Shown: positions 23,347 through 33,767 of the stretch, piece by piece
Numbering within the stretch: the first letter of the stretch is position 1
Layout of the letters: each line of letters begins with the position of its first letter
Assembly: GCA_029961685.1 (NCBI GenBank)
Contig: JARWKL010000010.1
Location: 22,666,067-22,730,066 of the forward strand
DNA from: Aristolochia californica
Lineage: Eukaryota; Streptophyta; Magnoliopsida; Piperales; Aristolochiaceae
Direction: 5' to 3'
Length of the DNA: 64,000 nucleotides
Notes under the pieces: generated by a model
Seen by the model: only the letters and a program-made list of their open reading frames with translations
Databases searched by the model: none
What the model was told of the DNA's origin: nothing
Made by a program: the position numbers and the translations under genes

Positions 23347-24166
23347 TATTATGGTCCCTAGCCATGGATCTAGTAACTCGGCGAGTCAAATAAGGATCCA
23401 ACACTGTTAGAGGGTTTCTTAACACGTTTTTGTGAAAAGAAACTCTTTTTTTCTTCCCTCACACGTTATAATTGAAAAGGAGTTTCCTTTTCTCAATTAT
23501 AGATGCACCAATTTAATCAAGAGACTGTTTTACGGATCTAATTATGAAACCCCACTTTATACCTCACGTCAATGAGTAGGGTTTCTGAATTCATGCAACT
23601 ACCAATGCTGAATGTAAAGAGGGCAATCTCTAGCTTTTCTAAACTCGAAAAAGATAGACAAAAATACCTCTTGAAGACCTCCTTCAATTCAGCAACTCGA
23701 AAATCCCTTTATTGATGCTAAGGCTCACGCAAATCCTTCTTCCCTCACTGCTGGTTCGTGGAAGAGATGGATGACTATTGCAGCAAGGAAGAGAAGGCTG
23801 ATTGCTCCTCCTTTTCCTTCCAATATCTCCTCAAAGACTCCCCAATGGATGCAGCAAACCACCAAGGATAGTTCAAGCCAAGAACCCTAGGATAGGGAAC
23901 CTAGCAAGAACCTAATTACTCTATTTTACTCTAAATCCGAACTCACCTTATTTCGCATTCCTTACCCTTTAAATAGGGTCATTCATGCCAAGATAGGTTA
24001 GGGTTAGGTTTATAAATCCCAACTATACCCCTACCTTCAAGTCTTATTACATAATCAATCAAATTCGAAATTAAAAGCAACATAAGTAATAAAAGTAAAA
24101 TTAGGTGACTTGGTGAGTCATTGTCTCCTCCTCTGAGTGACTCGGTGTGCTATTGAGTCGATAACA
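23347..24166 (-). repeat. Element 1, 5' LTR
   Basis: Same length (820 bp) as the 3' LTR. Its inner terminus reads TATTATGG where the other copy has TGTTATGG, so the terminal TG is mutated. The gag ATG lies 19 bases inside this LTR. A TTTAAATAG stretch (about 23970 in plus coordinates) is a likely TATA region on the minus strand. Confidence 0.95.
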
Positions 24167-25540
24167 CATTCATATGCCAAAAAGGTATTTATTTTGAATG
24201 CTTTCTCACAAGTAAAGTATATCTAGCTTTAAAACTGATTTGCTAACATAGAGTTCATTGCTTCCAAGATTCTTTTGCATGATTAAAGGCATACATAGAA
24301 CTGATATTTGGTATCACCCACAACTATGATTGCTTGGAAGACTTGTGCACGTAACCACCCCCGAAGGAGGGACCTCAACCACCGCATAATCATTTGATTT
24401 TTTTATCTTACTTTGACCAAAACTTAGTGGATTAAAATTTGATTTGGAAGTGTTAGTATTTAAGTGTCACTCAGAAAATTTTGAATATAGAAGTACCACA
24501 ATTTCCATATCCTAAAGATTGATTTGGAGATTTAATTCAACAAGTAAATATATTATAAGATCGGTGGTACACATGATTAACTTGCATAGGGGCTTCGATG
24601 GTTAATTAAGAAAATTAGATACTTCCTTGTATTTAGTAGTGTTTATGGCCAACTCAGAAGGATGAATTGCCTTTGACACTTTATCCAAAAATCTACAAAG
24701 TATATGTACACAATTTTTCTTTTGCCTTATTTAGTATGCATTTTTATCTCAATATGCATAGTCTAAGATGTGTACTACATGTTGAGTACGGTGAGTCTTG
24801 TCTTGAATTTTTCAAGAGAGCAACTTTAAATGGTTTTATCAATCAATTTAAACCAAGAGGATGTAAGCCATATGTTGTGCCCTTTTGGAATTGATAATAT
24901 GGGTCAACAAAAAGGGGGAAATTCAATGAAAATTAGCACAATAGTAAGTATTATATTATTTCCATATATCTTGCATTAAAGGCCAGATTGTGCTAACGTA
25001 TTGCAAGTTTCTCAAGAGTGTGCTTGCTTTGTTGAGTGTATGCCATTTGGAAAAATTTTTTATCAATGTTGCCAATGATAGAGGTGGACGACACATTGAC
25101 TTTACTTTAAGAGAAATTGACTGAATTGCCTTGTTATATGAAATAGATAACTTCTTCTCTCAAGTATCTGCTATCTCCATCTAGATACTCAAAATGGAGT
25201 TGTATTTTCTATGCAAGCTACCAGATTGCAAGCCGCCTAGGAGTGTGATTGTCGTGTCGAGGTCTTTGATGTTTTCTGTATCGGCTGGAAGTGACTTCAA
25301 GATTTTGAACCACTGTGGATAATGAAACTTCTTTGCTTCAAAATTTTTTTAGAATTTTGGTGATGAACCGGGTCCTCTTGTTAGGAAACTCAAGAGCTTT
25401 ATCTTCACTCAACTTTTGCTAGAAAAAAATATTCCTTTTTGACTAAGAAGAGAAAAACGCAATGACAAGAACACAAAGTTTTCATTGTCCTTCTTTCGAC
25501 CAATGCGTTGGATCGAATGACTCTGATACCTTTTTTTTTC
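24167..25540 (+). other. Remainder of the third repeat copy and unassigned sequence
   Basis: After element 1 the target resumes with CATTCATATGCC, matching the repeat unit seen near 17900 (AACATAAATATGCC). From about 24400 to 25540 I find no supportable gene. The 75-codon frame at 24667-24894 and the 74-codon frame at 25405-25629 have no recognisable features. Confidence 0.45.
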
Positions 25541-25544
25541 CTAT

Positions 25545-27624
25545 TTTTTTCTATGCTTAATTCACTCTTCACGGGCATTAAAGCTGCGAGTAAAATCTCA
25601 GGCACTTGCTTGCAACTTTTCTTGGACATGATTTCTAAACATTTTTAAATTTTTTTTCTATATGTTGATTTCCTATTTTACTGATTGGTAATCCAATATA
25701 TAGATGATCTACAATTAAGGTATATATAGTCTGATAAAATGGTAGGTTTTTTAACTTTTATTCTTAATTTGAACTGCTTTTACTTCGTTCCTATGTGATT
25801 TTAATTAATTCAAAATCGAAGGTCAATTTTAGAGTTCATGTTCACAATGAGCAATGACATTCGTAGAAGCAATTACATACAAAGTACACAGGATTTTTAG
25901 GGTGGTTTAAAGTCCTTCTAGCTGATTTCGAGTCTACCCCCTCAAGATGTTTCATAATCTTAAGGAGCCACTAATCTTGGCTTGCCCAAAAACATATAAA
26001 ACAAATCACCTCGAAGGCCAATTGCAATGTTGCCCACAAATGGACTTATGCAATTCAATTGACCATAACAACCAACTTACAATGATACTCCCTCAGATTT
26101 AACAACTAATTAGGCATACATGCCTAGACCCACCATGAGATTTTTCATCAATGGACAAGGTGGACCAGCACATAGATTTTCAATTACTCACTAGGCACAC
26201 CAATTTAAGACCCACAAAGAGATTTTTAGCATCACCTACCTACACAAGGTTTTATGACTCGAACAACTGCAAACACAACTTCCCACCTTCAATTCTTTAG
26301 CCTCAATTTTTTTGTCTTGAATAAATTTGGGGTGAGGATGGTCTTACCTAAGGAAGGTTTGTCCCAATTGTAAGTATTACTTTCTTACAATGTAACGCAA
26401 TATTAATTATCTCTCAATAGGAAAATTTTATTAATCTTGGTACAAACAAATTGGTACATCTATCCAATGTAATTAGTAGTTTAAAATAGTCCTTAGTGAC
26501 TTGATTTTAAAATGAAAACAACTCATAGTAGTCATTTATGATTTGATTTGAAAATATAGTCAGCAAAAGATGTGTTCATTTGAAAATATCGATTCAATTT
26601 AAATATGGGATTGGCTTTTCACGTCGGGGGATGTAAACAATTTAACTCAAAAATAATAAATTTCAAACTATAACCCATAAGTAGCATTATAAATTATAGT
26701 GAATGATATTTCAAAGTGTACTTAGCACCAGTTCATTGTACTCGACCAATTATCATTGATATATCTCAAAGTATATAAATGTAAATACTTAGATTTGAAA
26801 TTCTATCCCAAAGTTTCAATACTTAGTAAAAGCCATTTCCAATACCCCAATAAAAATAACATATAGGCATGCATTAATATGATATGAAAATAGAGGAGGT
26901 TGTAAAACTAATTTCAAATGGTTGTCAATAACACAACTACTCACAATGCAATGGTTGAATCAAATATGGTCTTAAAATCCCTTAGCACATGTTTAACGAA
27001 CTGAGATTTAAGTATTAAAATGAACAACACATAATTTCTTAGCTCAATAAAGAAAACTATCAACCTTTTAAGCTAGCTTTGAAAGAGGCCAAAACTTCTT
27101 AAATCATGTGCAAGAGGTTAGGAGGGTTGGTTTTCATTGTGAGAAGAGAGAATTTCATTAGAGGCGAGTTTGGGTTAAAGAGCAAATTCTCCAACATTTA
27201 CCAAAAAAAGTGAAAACAAAGGTCTAAAATTTATGAAAAAAATCAATAGTTCCTATTTTTACTACTGAACATATTATAGGTTACTTACATAATTTGGAAA
27301 CATTTAATTTTTGGATTTGGACCGATATTCAGGAAATTGAATTGCTACAACATGGCTTCCACAATGTTTTCTTCTAATAGATTGATTTTGTAGTCGAATC
27401 CTCCCCAAAGTTTGAATCCTCTCCGCCCCAGAGTTCAACTCCTCTTGCTTTTGCACCCTATAAGGGTCAACTGATTTTTTTTTTATTTCAGAACTTTTTA
27501 GTGCATAGAGTCAAATCCTTTTTGTTTTTTTTTCACTCAGATGTGGTCAACTCCTTCGATGTTGTCGACTCTTACTATATGCACTTTAATACAATAATCA
27601 ACTCCTCCCACTACTGTTTTCCTC
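25545..27624 (+). repeat. Segmental duplication block B, left part
   Basis: Direct paralogue of 3886-5954, starting at CTATGCTTAATTCACTC (25550; A at 3884) and ending at the element 2 insertion. The same anonymous repeat content is present, with no coding region. Confidence 0.85.
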
Positions 27625-28512
27625 TGTTGTGGACTCAATAGCACACCAAGTCACACAACGAAGGAGGCAACAATGACTCACTCAATAGGATTTATTTCAT
27701 ATATTACTTTGAGTAGGATTTATTTCTTATATTATTTTAAGTAGGAGTTACTTCTAATTACTTTTATATGTAGGGGCATTATGGGGAATTATTGTAACCC
27801 TAACCCTAAAACTCCATGACGTGATCTATTTAAGGGAATGGAATGAATGAAATAGGTAAGCTTTGAGATTTTAGAATAACCTAGTGTAAACAGGTTGAGA
27901 TCACCTCTTGATCTCGAGTTTAGGGTTTACTCCAAAAATCCAACCTATCCTTCACCGTCCATTGCCATCCATCTTCACCCAACTTCATCCATCATCATCC
28001 ATACTAAGAAGAGAACTTCCTGCCCCTTTTTTGAGCCCAAAGAGAGGGTCTTCCCTGCTCATCAGTGTCAACAACAAGTAGGGTTCAATTCCCTCTTGAC
28101 AAGCAGCAAAAAGGGAAGAGTCCTAGTTCTTTCACGTGAAGGATTAAAGAAACACTTCTTGTTGGGGAATCATCATGGAAATAGAGCAAGAAAAACCATC
28201 AACATGAGCCAAGGTTTCTCCCTAAGCTAGGCCTTCAAATCCTAGCATGAGTGGCATCAAATCAGGGTTGAAACCCTGATTTACATGAGCAAGAATAGAT
28301 ATTCTTCCATTATCTCTCCACCTGAATTAATTCCATTCTAGCTATAACTTTAGCACTAGAATGAGTTCGTGAAAAAGGAGACTGATCACTGGAGGAAGAT
28401 TAGCTAAAGAAGGGATCTTTAAGCCTCCTTACCAAGTCCAGCAACTCAGTACCAGTGCTGGATTCATAAATCCCACGCCGTGTTACTCAAACCATGACCC
28501 GGGACCGTAACA
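27625..28512 (+). repeat. Element 2, 5' LTR
   Basis: Starts TGTTGTGGACTC and ends GGGACCGTAACA (888 bp). A CTATTTAAGG stretch (about 27828) is the probable TATA region. The gag ATG at 28494 lies 19 bases before the LTR end, exactly as in element 1. Confidence 0.95.
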
Positions 28513-31500
28513 ACTTGGTATCAGGGCAGGGTAACATGGGGGATAATTTAAGCAATGAAGAAATCCAAATCAGGATACAAAAGATAGAAGACAACCTTGA
28601 AATAGCACAATCAATGTTGGGGAAGGTTTGTGGTTTGGAAAAAGAGATGAGCCGAGTCATCAGCATGCTAACGGAGTTGAGGGCAAAGAGACATCAGAGT
28701 CCAGAGGTGAGAGAGGTTGCTCAACCATATCACAGAAGAGGTGAACAGTGGCCTGGGTGCACTGCTATCCAAGGACCCCATGATGGAGGCACAGTTCCAA
28801 GGTACACTAAGTTAGAGTTTCCCTCTTTCAATGGTTCAGTTGATCCCTTAATTTGGTTGCATAGATGTGAAAAAAAAATTTGAACCAAGGGACTACTGAA
28901 TGGAATAAGGTGCAACTAGCCTCGTTCTATATGATAGATGAAGCAATGTTATGGGTTACTCAAGTAGAGAAAGAGAGACTAGGGATGACTTGGAGAGAAT
29001 TTAAAAATCTATGCACAGTTAGATTTGGCCCTTCCGCCAACAGCAACCCCCTGGGAGAGTTACTCCAATTGCGACAAATTGGGTTGGTGGAACAATATCA
29101 AAAATTGTTCCAAGAAAAGTTGGCTCGTGTTGGTGAGAGGGTATTGGTTGACATGCAGGTCTCCCTATTCACAGCGGCTCTCAATGAGTATTTACGACTA
29201 GAAGTAGAACTCCTTATGCCTATGGATTTAGCTTATGCAATGGAACAACGACAACAATTGCAACAACATAAGTCGGGTTGGTCAGGTGAGAGGAAAACTT
29301 CCTCCAATTGGCAAGGGAGCCGCTCTAATTCATCTCAGGGAGCATCTCCGGGTAGCCCGATCGAGACACACTCCGACTACGACTCAGGTAGTCGATCCCC
29401 GCCCTAGTAATTCCCTACCAAGCTTTATAAAAAAATTAACGAGTGCGGAGATGGCAGAAAGGCGGTCCAAAAATTTATGTTATAACTGCGATGAGCAGTA
29501 TCGGGTAGGACACCAATGTAAACAATTATTTTGGCTCGAGGTGGAGGATTCAGAGGATCCAGAGGAGCCAGAGGATATTATTGAGGAGGAACCATCGGAG
29601 ATATCCTTGCATGCTATTACTGGCCAGAAATCGCCTAATACAATGCAAGTTTGACCTCATGTCATCGACCGAGAACTGGTGGGACTAGTCGACTCAGGGA
29701 GTACACATAATTTTTTGAGTTTGACAGCCGCATAGCATCTCCAGCTCCAGATACACACTCATCCGATAGCCACCGTCTCAGTGGCCAATGGCGAGAAGGT
29801 CCCTAGCTATGAGATTAGTAAGGCGGTAAATTTTTCCATTGGCTCTACTTAGTTTAATGCTGAATTTTTTTTTTATTCCCCTGGCGGGATTTGATATGGT
29901 ATTAGGTATTAAATAGTTACAAACATTGGGGCCCATTCTGTGGGACTTTTCGGCTTTAACCATGAGCTTTGATTTGGCCAGGAGTTGGGTGCTCTTCCAA
30001 GGTTGTCAGGTGGACAGGGCCCACCGCATGCACACGTTGCAGACACATGAACAGCCTGACAGTACTAATGAGGGTCTGGTTGAGGAGTTCTTTGACCTCT
30101 TCTAGGAGCCTTGGGGTTTGTCTCCCATGAGGCACTGTGACCACAAGATCTGTCTGAAACCAGGATCTGAGGTAGTGGTCGTGTGACCGTACCATTACCC
30201 ACACCTTCAGAAGGACGAGATAGAGCGTCAGTGCCAGGATACGTTGAAATAAGGTCTTATTTGTCCCAGTCGCTCCCCGTTCTCTTCACCCGTCTTACTT
30301 GTGAAGAAACATGATGGGAGATGGTGGTTCTGCATGGATTACCGGAAGTTGAATGTGCAGACAGTAAAAGACAAGTTTCCGATTCCGGTAGTGGATGAGC
30401 TCCTGGATGAGTTACATGGGTCGTGGTTATTCACTAAACTCGACCTCCATTTGGGATACCATCAGGTCCGGATGCACCCCTCTGATATCAAGAAGACGGC
30501 ATTCCACATGCACCATGGCCACTTTGAGTTCGTCGTCATGTCGTTCGGGTTATCCAATGCACCCTCCAATTTTCAAGCTTTGATGAATGAGGTATTTAGC
30601 CTTTATCTTCAAAATTTTGTTCTTGTATTTTTCGATGATATTTTGATATATAGCAAGTCGGTTGAGGAGCACTTGGCACACTTGAGGATTGTTTTCGACT
30701 TGTTACGAGCACATCAGCAATATTTGAAACATTCCAAGTGTTCTTTTGCGGCTTCACATGTGGGGTATCTGGGACACATTATCTCACATGAGTGGGTTAT
30801 GGTGGATCTTGAGAAGATCCGAGCTATTCACGAGTGGCCGCAGCCACAGTCGTGTTCTGCATTACTGGGTTTTTTGGGTCTTGCGGGCTACTACCACAAA
30901 TTTATTCAGAACTATGGGCCAGTGGCAGCACCATTGACCAGTCTACTCAAGAAAAATTCCATTATTTGGAATGAGGAGGCCACAAAATCGTTTGTGGCAC
31001 TCAAAACTGCCCTCGCATCTGCGCCAGTATTACAACTACCCAACTTTGACAAATTGTTCATGGTAGAGCGCGACGCTTCGGGCGTGGGCATTGGGGTCGT
31101 TTTATAGTAGTTGGGCCCTCCTATTGAGTATTTTAGCAGACAGTTGGCAGTCCGTCATCACAAGCTGGCAGCCTATGAGCACGAATTGATTGGTTTGGCC
31201 AAGGCGGTCCAACATTGGAGGCCTTATCTCTGGGGCTAGGCTTTTCTCATACGCACTGATCACTACAGCCTTAAATTTCTACTAGAACAACATTTGACGA
31301 CATCACCACAACAACACTAGATCAGTAAGTTGTTGGGGTTTGACTTCTAGGTGGAATATCATGTGGAGAGATTAAATAAGGTGGCAGATGCCTTGTCACA
31401 GTGTTTTGAGGATCAGCAGTCGGTCTATTCGATCATCCAACCGAGATTTCTTATTGTGGACTTGGTGAGAGACGCACATGCCACTGACCCTGCACTGCAG

Positions 31501-32942
31501 GGACTGCATCAGAAGATTTCTGAAGGGACAATGAATTTGAAGTGGTCCATCCAGGATTCACTTATTTATTATGAGTAGCGGCTTTGCCTTCAACCTGAGT
31601 CTGAGTTGATTCTAGCTATTCTCTCGGCCTACCATGATAGTACACACGAGGGGATACAAACGACCTTGCACAGAATTCGAGATGATTTTTACTGGCAAGC
31701 CATGAAACCCTCTATTGTGACTTATGTGGGTGACTGTCAGGTCTACCAGCACAACAAAGCCGAGCACTTGAGTTTAGCAGGTCTTCTCCAGCCTCTGGCC
31801 CTTCCTAACCAGGTTTGGGCCGATATTTCGATGGATTTTGTGGAAGGTCTACCCCTGTCCTCCAGCAAATCCGTACTTTTCATGGTGGTTGATAGATTCT
31901 TCAAGTATGGACATTTATACCGCTGGCTCATCCTTATACAGCAACACGGGTTGCTCAGACTTTCCTGGATTAGATAGTCTGCTTACATGGCATTCCAGAA
32001 TCCATTGTGAGTGACAGAGATGCAGTTTTCACGAGCACCTTTTGGCGGGAACTTTTTCGCTTGAGTGGGACTAAATTGAAGTTCTCCTCCGCCTATCATC
32101 CACAGACAGACAGACAGACAGAGGTGGTGAACTGTACCATCGAGATGTATCTACGGTGCTTGGTGGGTGATCGTTCGCGGCAATTGGTTCAATGGCTTTT
32201 ATGGGCCGAAAACTGTTACAACACTTCGTTCCACTCTGCCTTGGAAGCCACTCCTTTCTGGGTTATATATGGCCGGGGTCCACCTCGCCTTCTCTCATAC
32301 AACCTAGGGTCCACCTGCATGGACGTGATTGATCAGGCGCTCATGGACAGGGATCTACTGCTACAGAATATCACAGAACGGCTTTTACGCGCCCAAGCTC
32401 AGATGAAGGATGTCTACGGCAAAGGCCACCGTGAGGTCTCTTTTGAGAATGGGGAGTATGTGTGGCTACGGCTCCAGCCCCACCGTCAGCAGTCTCTTGC
32501 GGGACCTCCACGTCATAAGCTCTCTCCCCGATTTTTTTGACCGTTTCTCATTCTTCGACGTGTGGGACCAGTCGCCTATCAACTCAAATTACCGGACATG
32601 GCCAAAATTTATGATGTGTTTCATTTCTCTCTTTTGAAGCCACATTCCAAGGCGCAGCCTACATCTGCTTCATTCCTACCACCGGTTGATCATGGCAAGG
32701 TTATTCATGACCCAGCCGCGGTGTTACACGCGCGGTTGCCCAATGACCATCGGGAGATTCTCGTTCAGTGGACGGACACTGACCCCAACGCTGCCACATG
32801 GGAACATGTCGACATCTTGAAACTGGTCTACCCACCTTTTGAGCTTGAGGACAAGCTCTTTCTCCATGGGGAGACAGATGTTGTGGACTCAATAGCACAC
32901 CGAGTCCCACAACGAAGGAGGCAACAACAACTCACTCAATAG
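28494..32942 (+). pseudogene. Element 2 gag-pol polyprotein, multiple stops and frameshifts
   Basis: Same order as element 1. Gag is open from 28494 to 28883, then shifts frame at an A run (28869-28877) and is open again to 29407. The knuckle CYNCDEQYRVGHQC is near 29477-29518, protease LVDSGSTHNF near 29685-29715, and reverse transcriptase is open from 30301 to 31107 with intact FFDDILIYS (Asp codons 30634-30639). RNase H (about 31065-31320) has several stops. Integrase (31606-32540) has HDSTHEG, but its second Cys is Tyr (CQVYQ), and it shifts frame near 31930-32000. The C-terminal part 32562-32942 ends with a chromodomain-like VQWTDTDPNAATWE and a stop inside the 3' LTR. Clearly inactive. 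Confidence 0.93.
28516..28527 (+). other. Element 2, primer-binding site
   Basis: TGGTATCAGGGC, 11 of 12 bases matching the initiator tRNA-Met complement, three bases after the LTR. It lies within the gag frame (NNLVSGQG). Confidence 0.9.
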
Positions 32943-33767
32943 GATTTATTTCTTATATTACTTTGAGTAGGATTTATTTCTTATATTGTTTTAAGTAGGA
33001 GTTATTTCTAATTAGTTTTATATGTAGGGGTATTATGGGGAATTATTGTAACCCTAACCCTAAAACCCCATGATGTGATCTATTTAAGGGAAATGAATGA
33101 ATGAAATAGGTAAGCTTTGAGATTTTAGAATAACCTAGTGTAAATAGGTTGAGATCACCTCTTGATATCGAGTTTATGGTTTACTCCAAAAATCCAACCT
33201 ATCCTTCACCCTCCATTGCCATCCATCTTCACCCAACTTCATCCATCATCATCCATACTAAGATGAGGAGCTTCTTGCCCCTTTCCCGAGCCCAAAGAGA
33301 CGGTCTTCCCTCCTCATCAGCATCAACAACAAGTAGGGTTCAATTCCCTCTTGACGAGCAGCAAAAAGGGAAGAGTTCTGGTTCTTCCACATGAAGGATT
33401 AAAGCAACTCCTCTTGTTGGGGAATCATCACGGAAACAAAGCCAGAACATCCATCAATGTGAGCCAAGGCTGCCCCCTATGCTAGGCCTTCAAATCCAAG
33501 CATGAGCTGCATCAAATCAGGGTTGAAACCCTGATTTACATGAGGAATAACAGGTATTCTTCCATTATCTCTCCACCTGAATTAATTCCATTCTAGCTAT
33601 AACTTTAACATTAGAATGAGTTCATAAAAAGGGAGACTGATCACTGGTGGAAAATTAGCCAAAGAAGGGATCTTTAACCCCCCTTACCAAGTCCAACAAC
33701 TCAGTAACAGTACTGGATTCACAAATCCCACGCCGTGTTACTCGATCCATGACCCGGGACCGTAACA
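32879..33767 (+). repeat. Element 2, 3' LTR
   Basis: 889 bp, TGTTGTGGACTC to GGACCGTAACA. The first 64 bases carry the end of the pol frame (stop at 32940-32942). Confidence 0.95.

Larger units (their letters stand above)
18809..23365 (-). pseudogene. Element 1 gag-pol polyprotein, seven nonsense codons
   Basis: One frame of exactly 1519 codons runs from ATG at 23365 to TGA at 18809 with no net frameshift. Stops interrupt it at 22627-22625, 22312-22310, 21508-21506, 20428-20426, 19534-19532, 19387-19385 and 18985-18983. Visible parts are gag (23365-22310), the knuckle CYNCDEPYRVGHQC (about 22250), protease LVDSGSTHNF (about 22050), reverse transcriptase (about 21430-20900), RNase H (about 20680-20450, with ECDASGGGIGAVL), integrase zinc finger (H-x3-H, then CQVC, about 20100-19990), a DD35E triad (about 19903, 19723 and 19615) and a chromodomain-like VQWTATDPEAATWE (about 18970). 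The reverse transcriptase motif reads FFCDILIYS, so the first catalytic Asp is Cys (21103-21101). At least five stops are explained by one C-to-T or G-to-A change relative to element 2. Confidence 0.95.
18038..24166 (-). mobile_element. Ty3/gypsy chromovirus, element 1 (complete structure, coding region dead)
   Basis: A 6.13-kb LTR retrotransposon in reverse orientation. It has two 820-bp LTRs, a primer site for initiator tRNA-Met, a polypurine tract, a single gag-pol frame and a perfect 5-bp target duplication (CATTC at 18033-18037 and 24167-24171). Gene order is gag, CCHC knuckle, protease, reverse transcriptase, RNase H, integrase and a chromodomain-like tail, which is the Ty3/gypsy (chromovirus) order. 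By eye the LTRs differ at about 15 of 820 positions (about 98% alike), so insertion was fairly recent. It landed in the third copy of the block A repeat family. Element 2 belongs to the same family. Confidence 0.97.
27625..33767 (+). mobile_element. Ty3/gypsy chromovirus, element 2 (complete structure, older)
   Basis: A 6.14-kb LTR retrotransposon on the plus strand: 5' LTR 27625-28512, primer site 28516-28527, gag-pol 28494-32942 (broken), polypurine tract near 32864-32878, 3' LTR 32879-33767. The flanks TCCTC and TGCTC are a 5-bp target duplication with one change, and block A shows the unoccupied site. By eye the LTRs differ at about 16 places in their first 350 bp (about 5%), so this copy is older than element 1. 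LTR ends (TGTTGTGGACTCAATAGCAC and GGACCGTAACA) and proteins show that both elements are one family. Confidence 0.97.

Noticed and set aside
22929..23393. A 154-codon plus-strand frame
   Set aside because: It is antisense to gag of element 1, created by its Gly/Pro-rich repeats.
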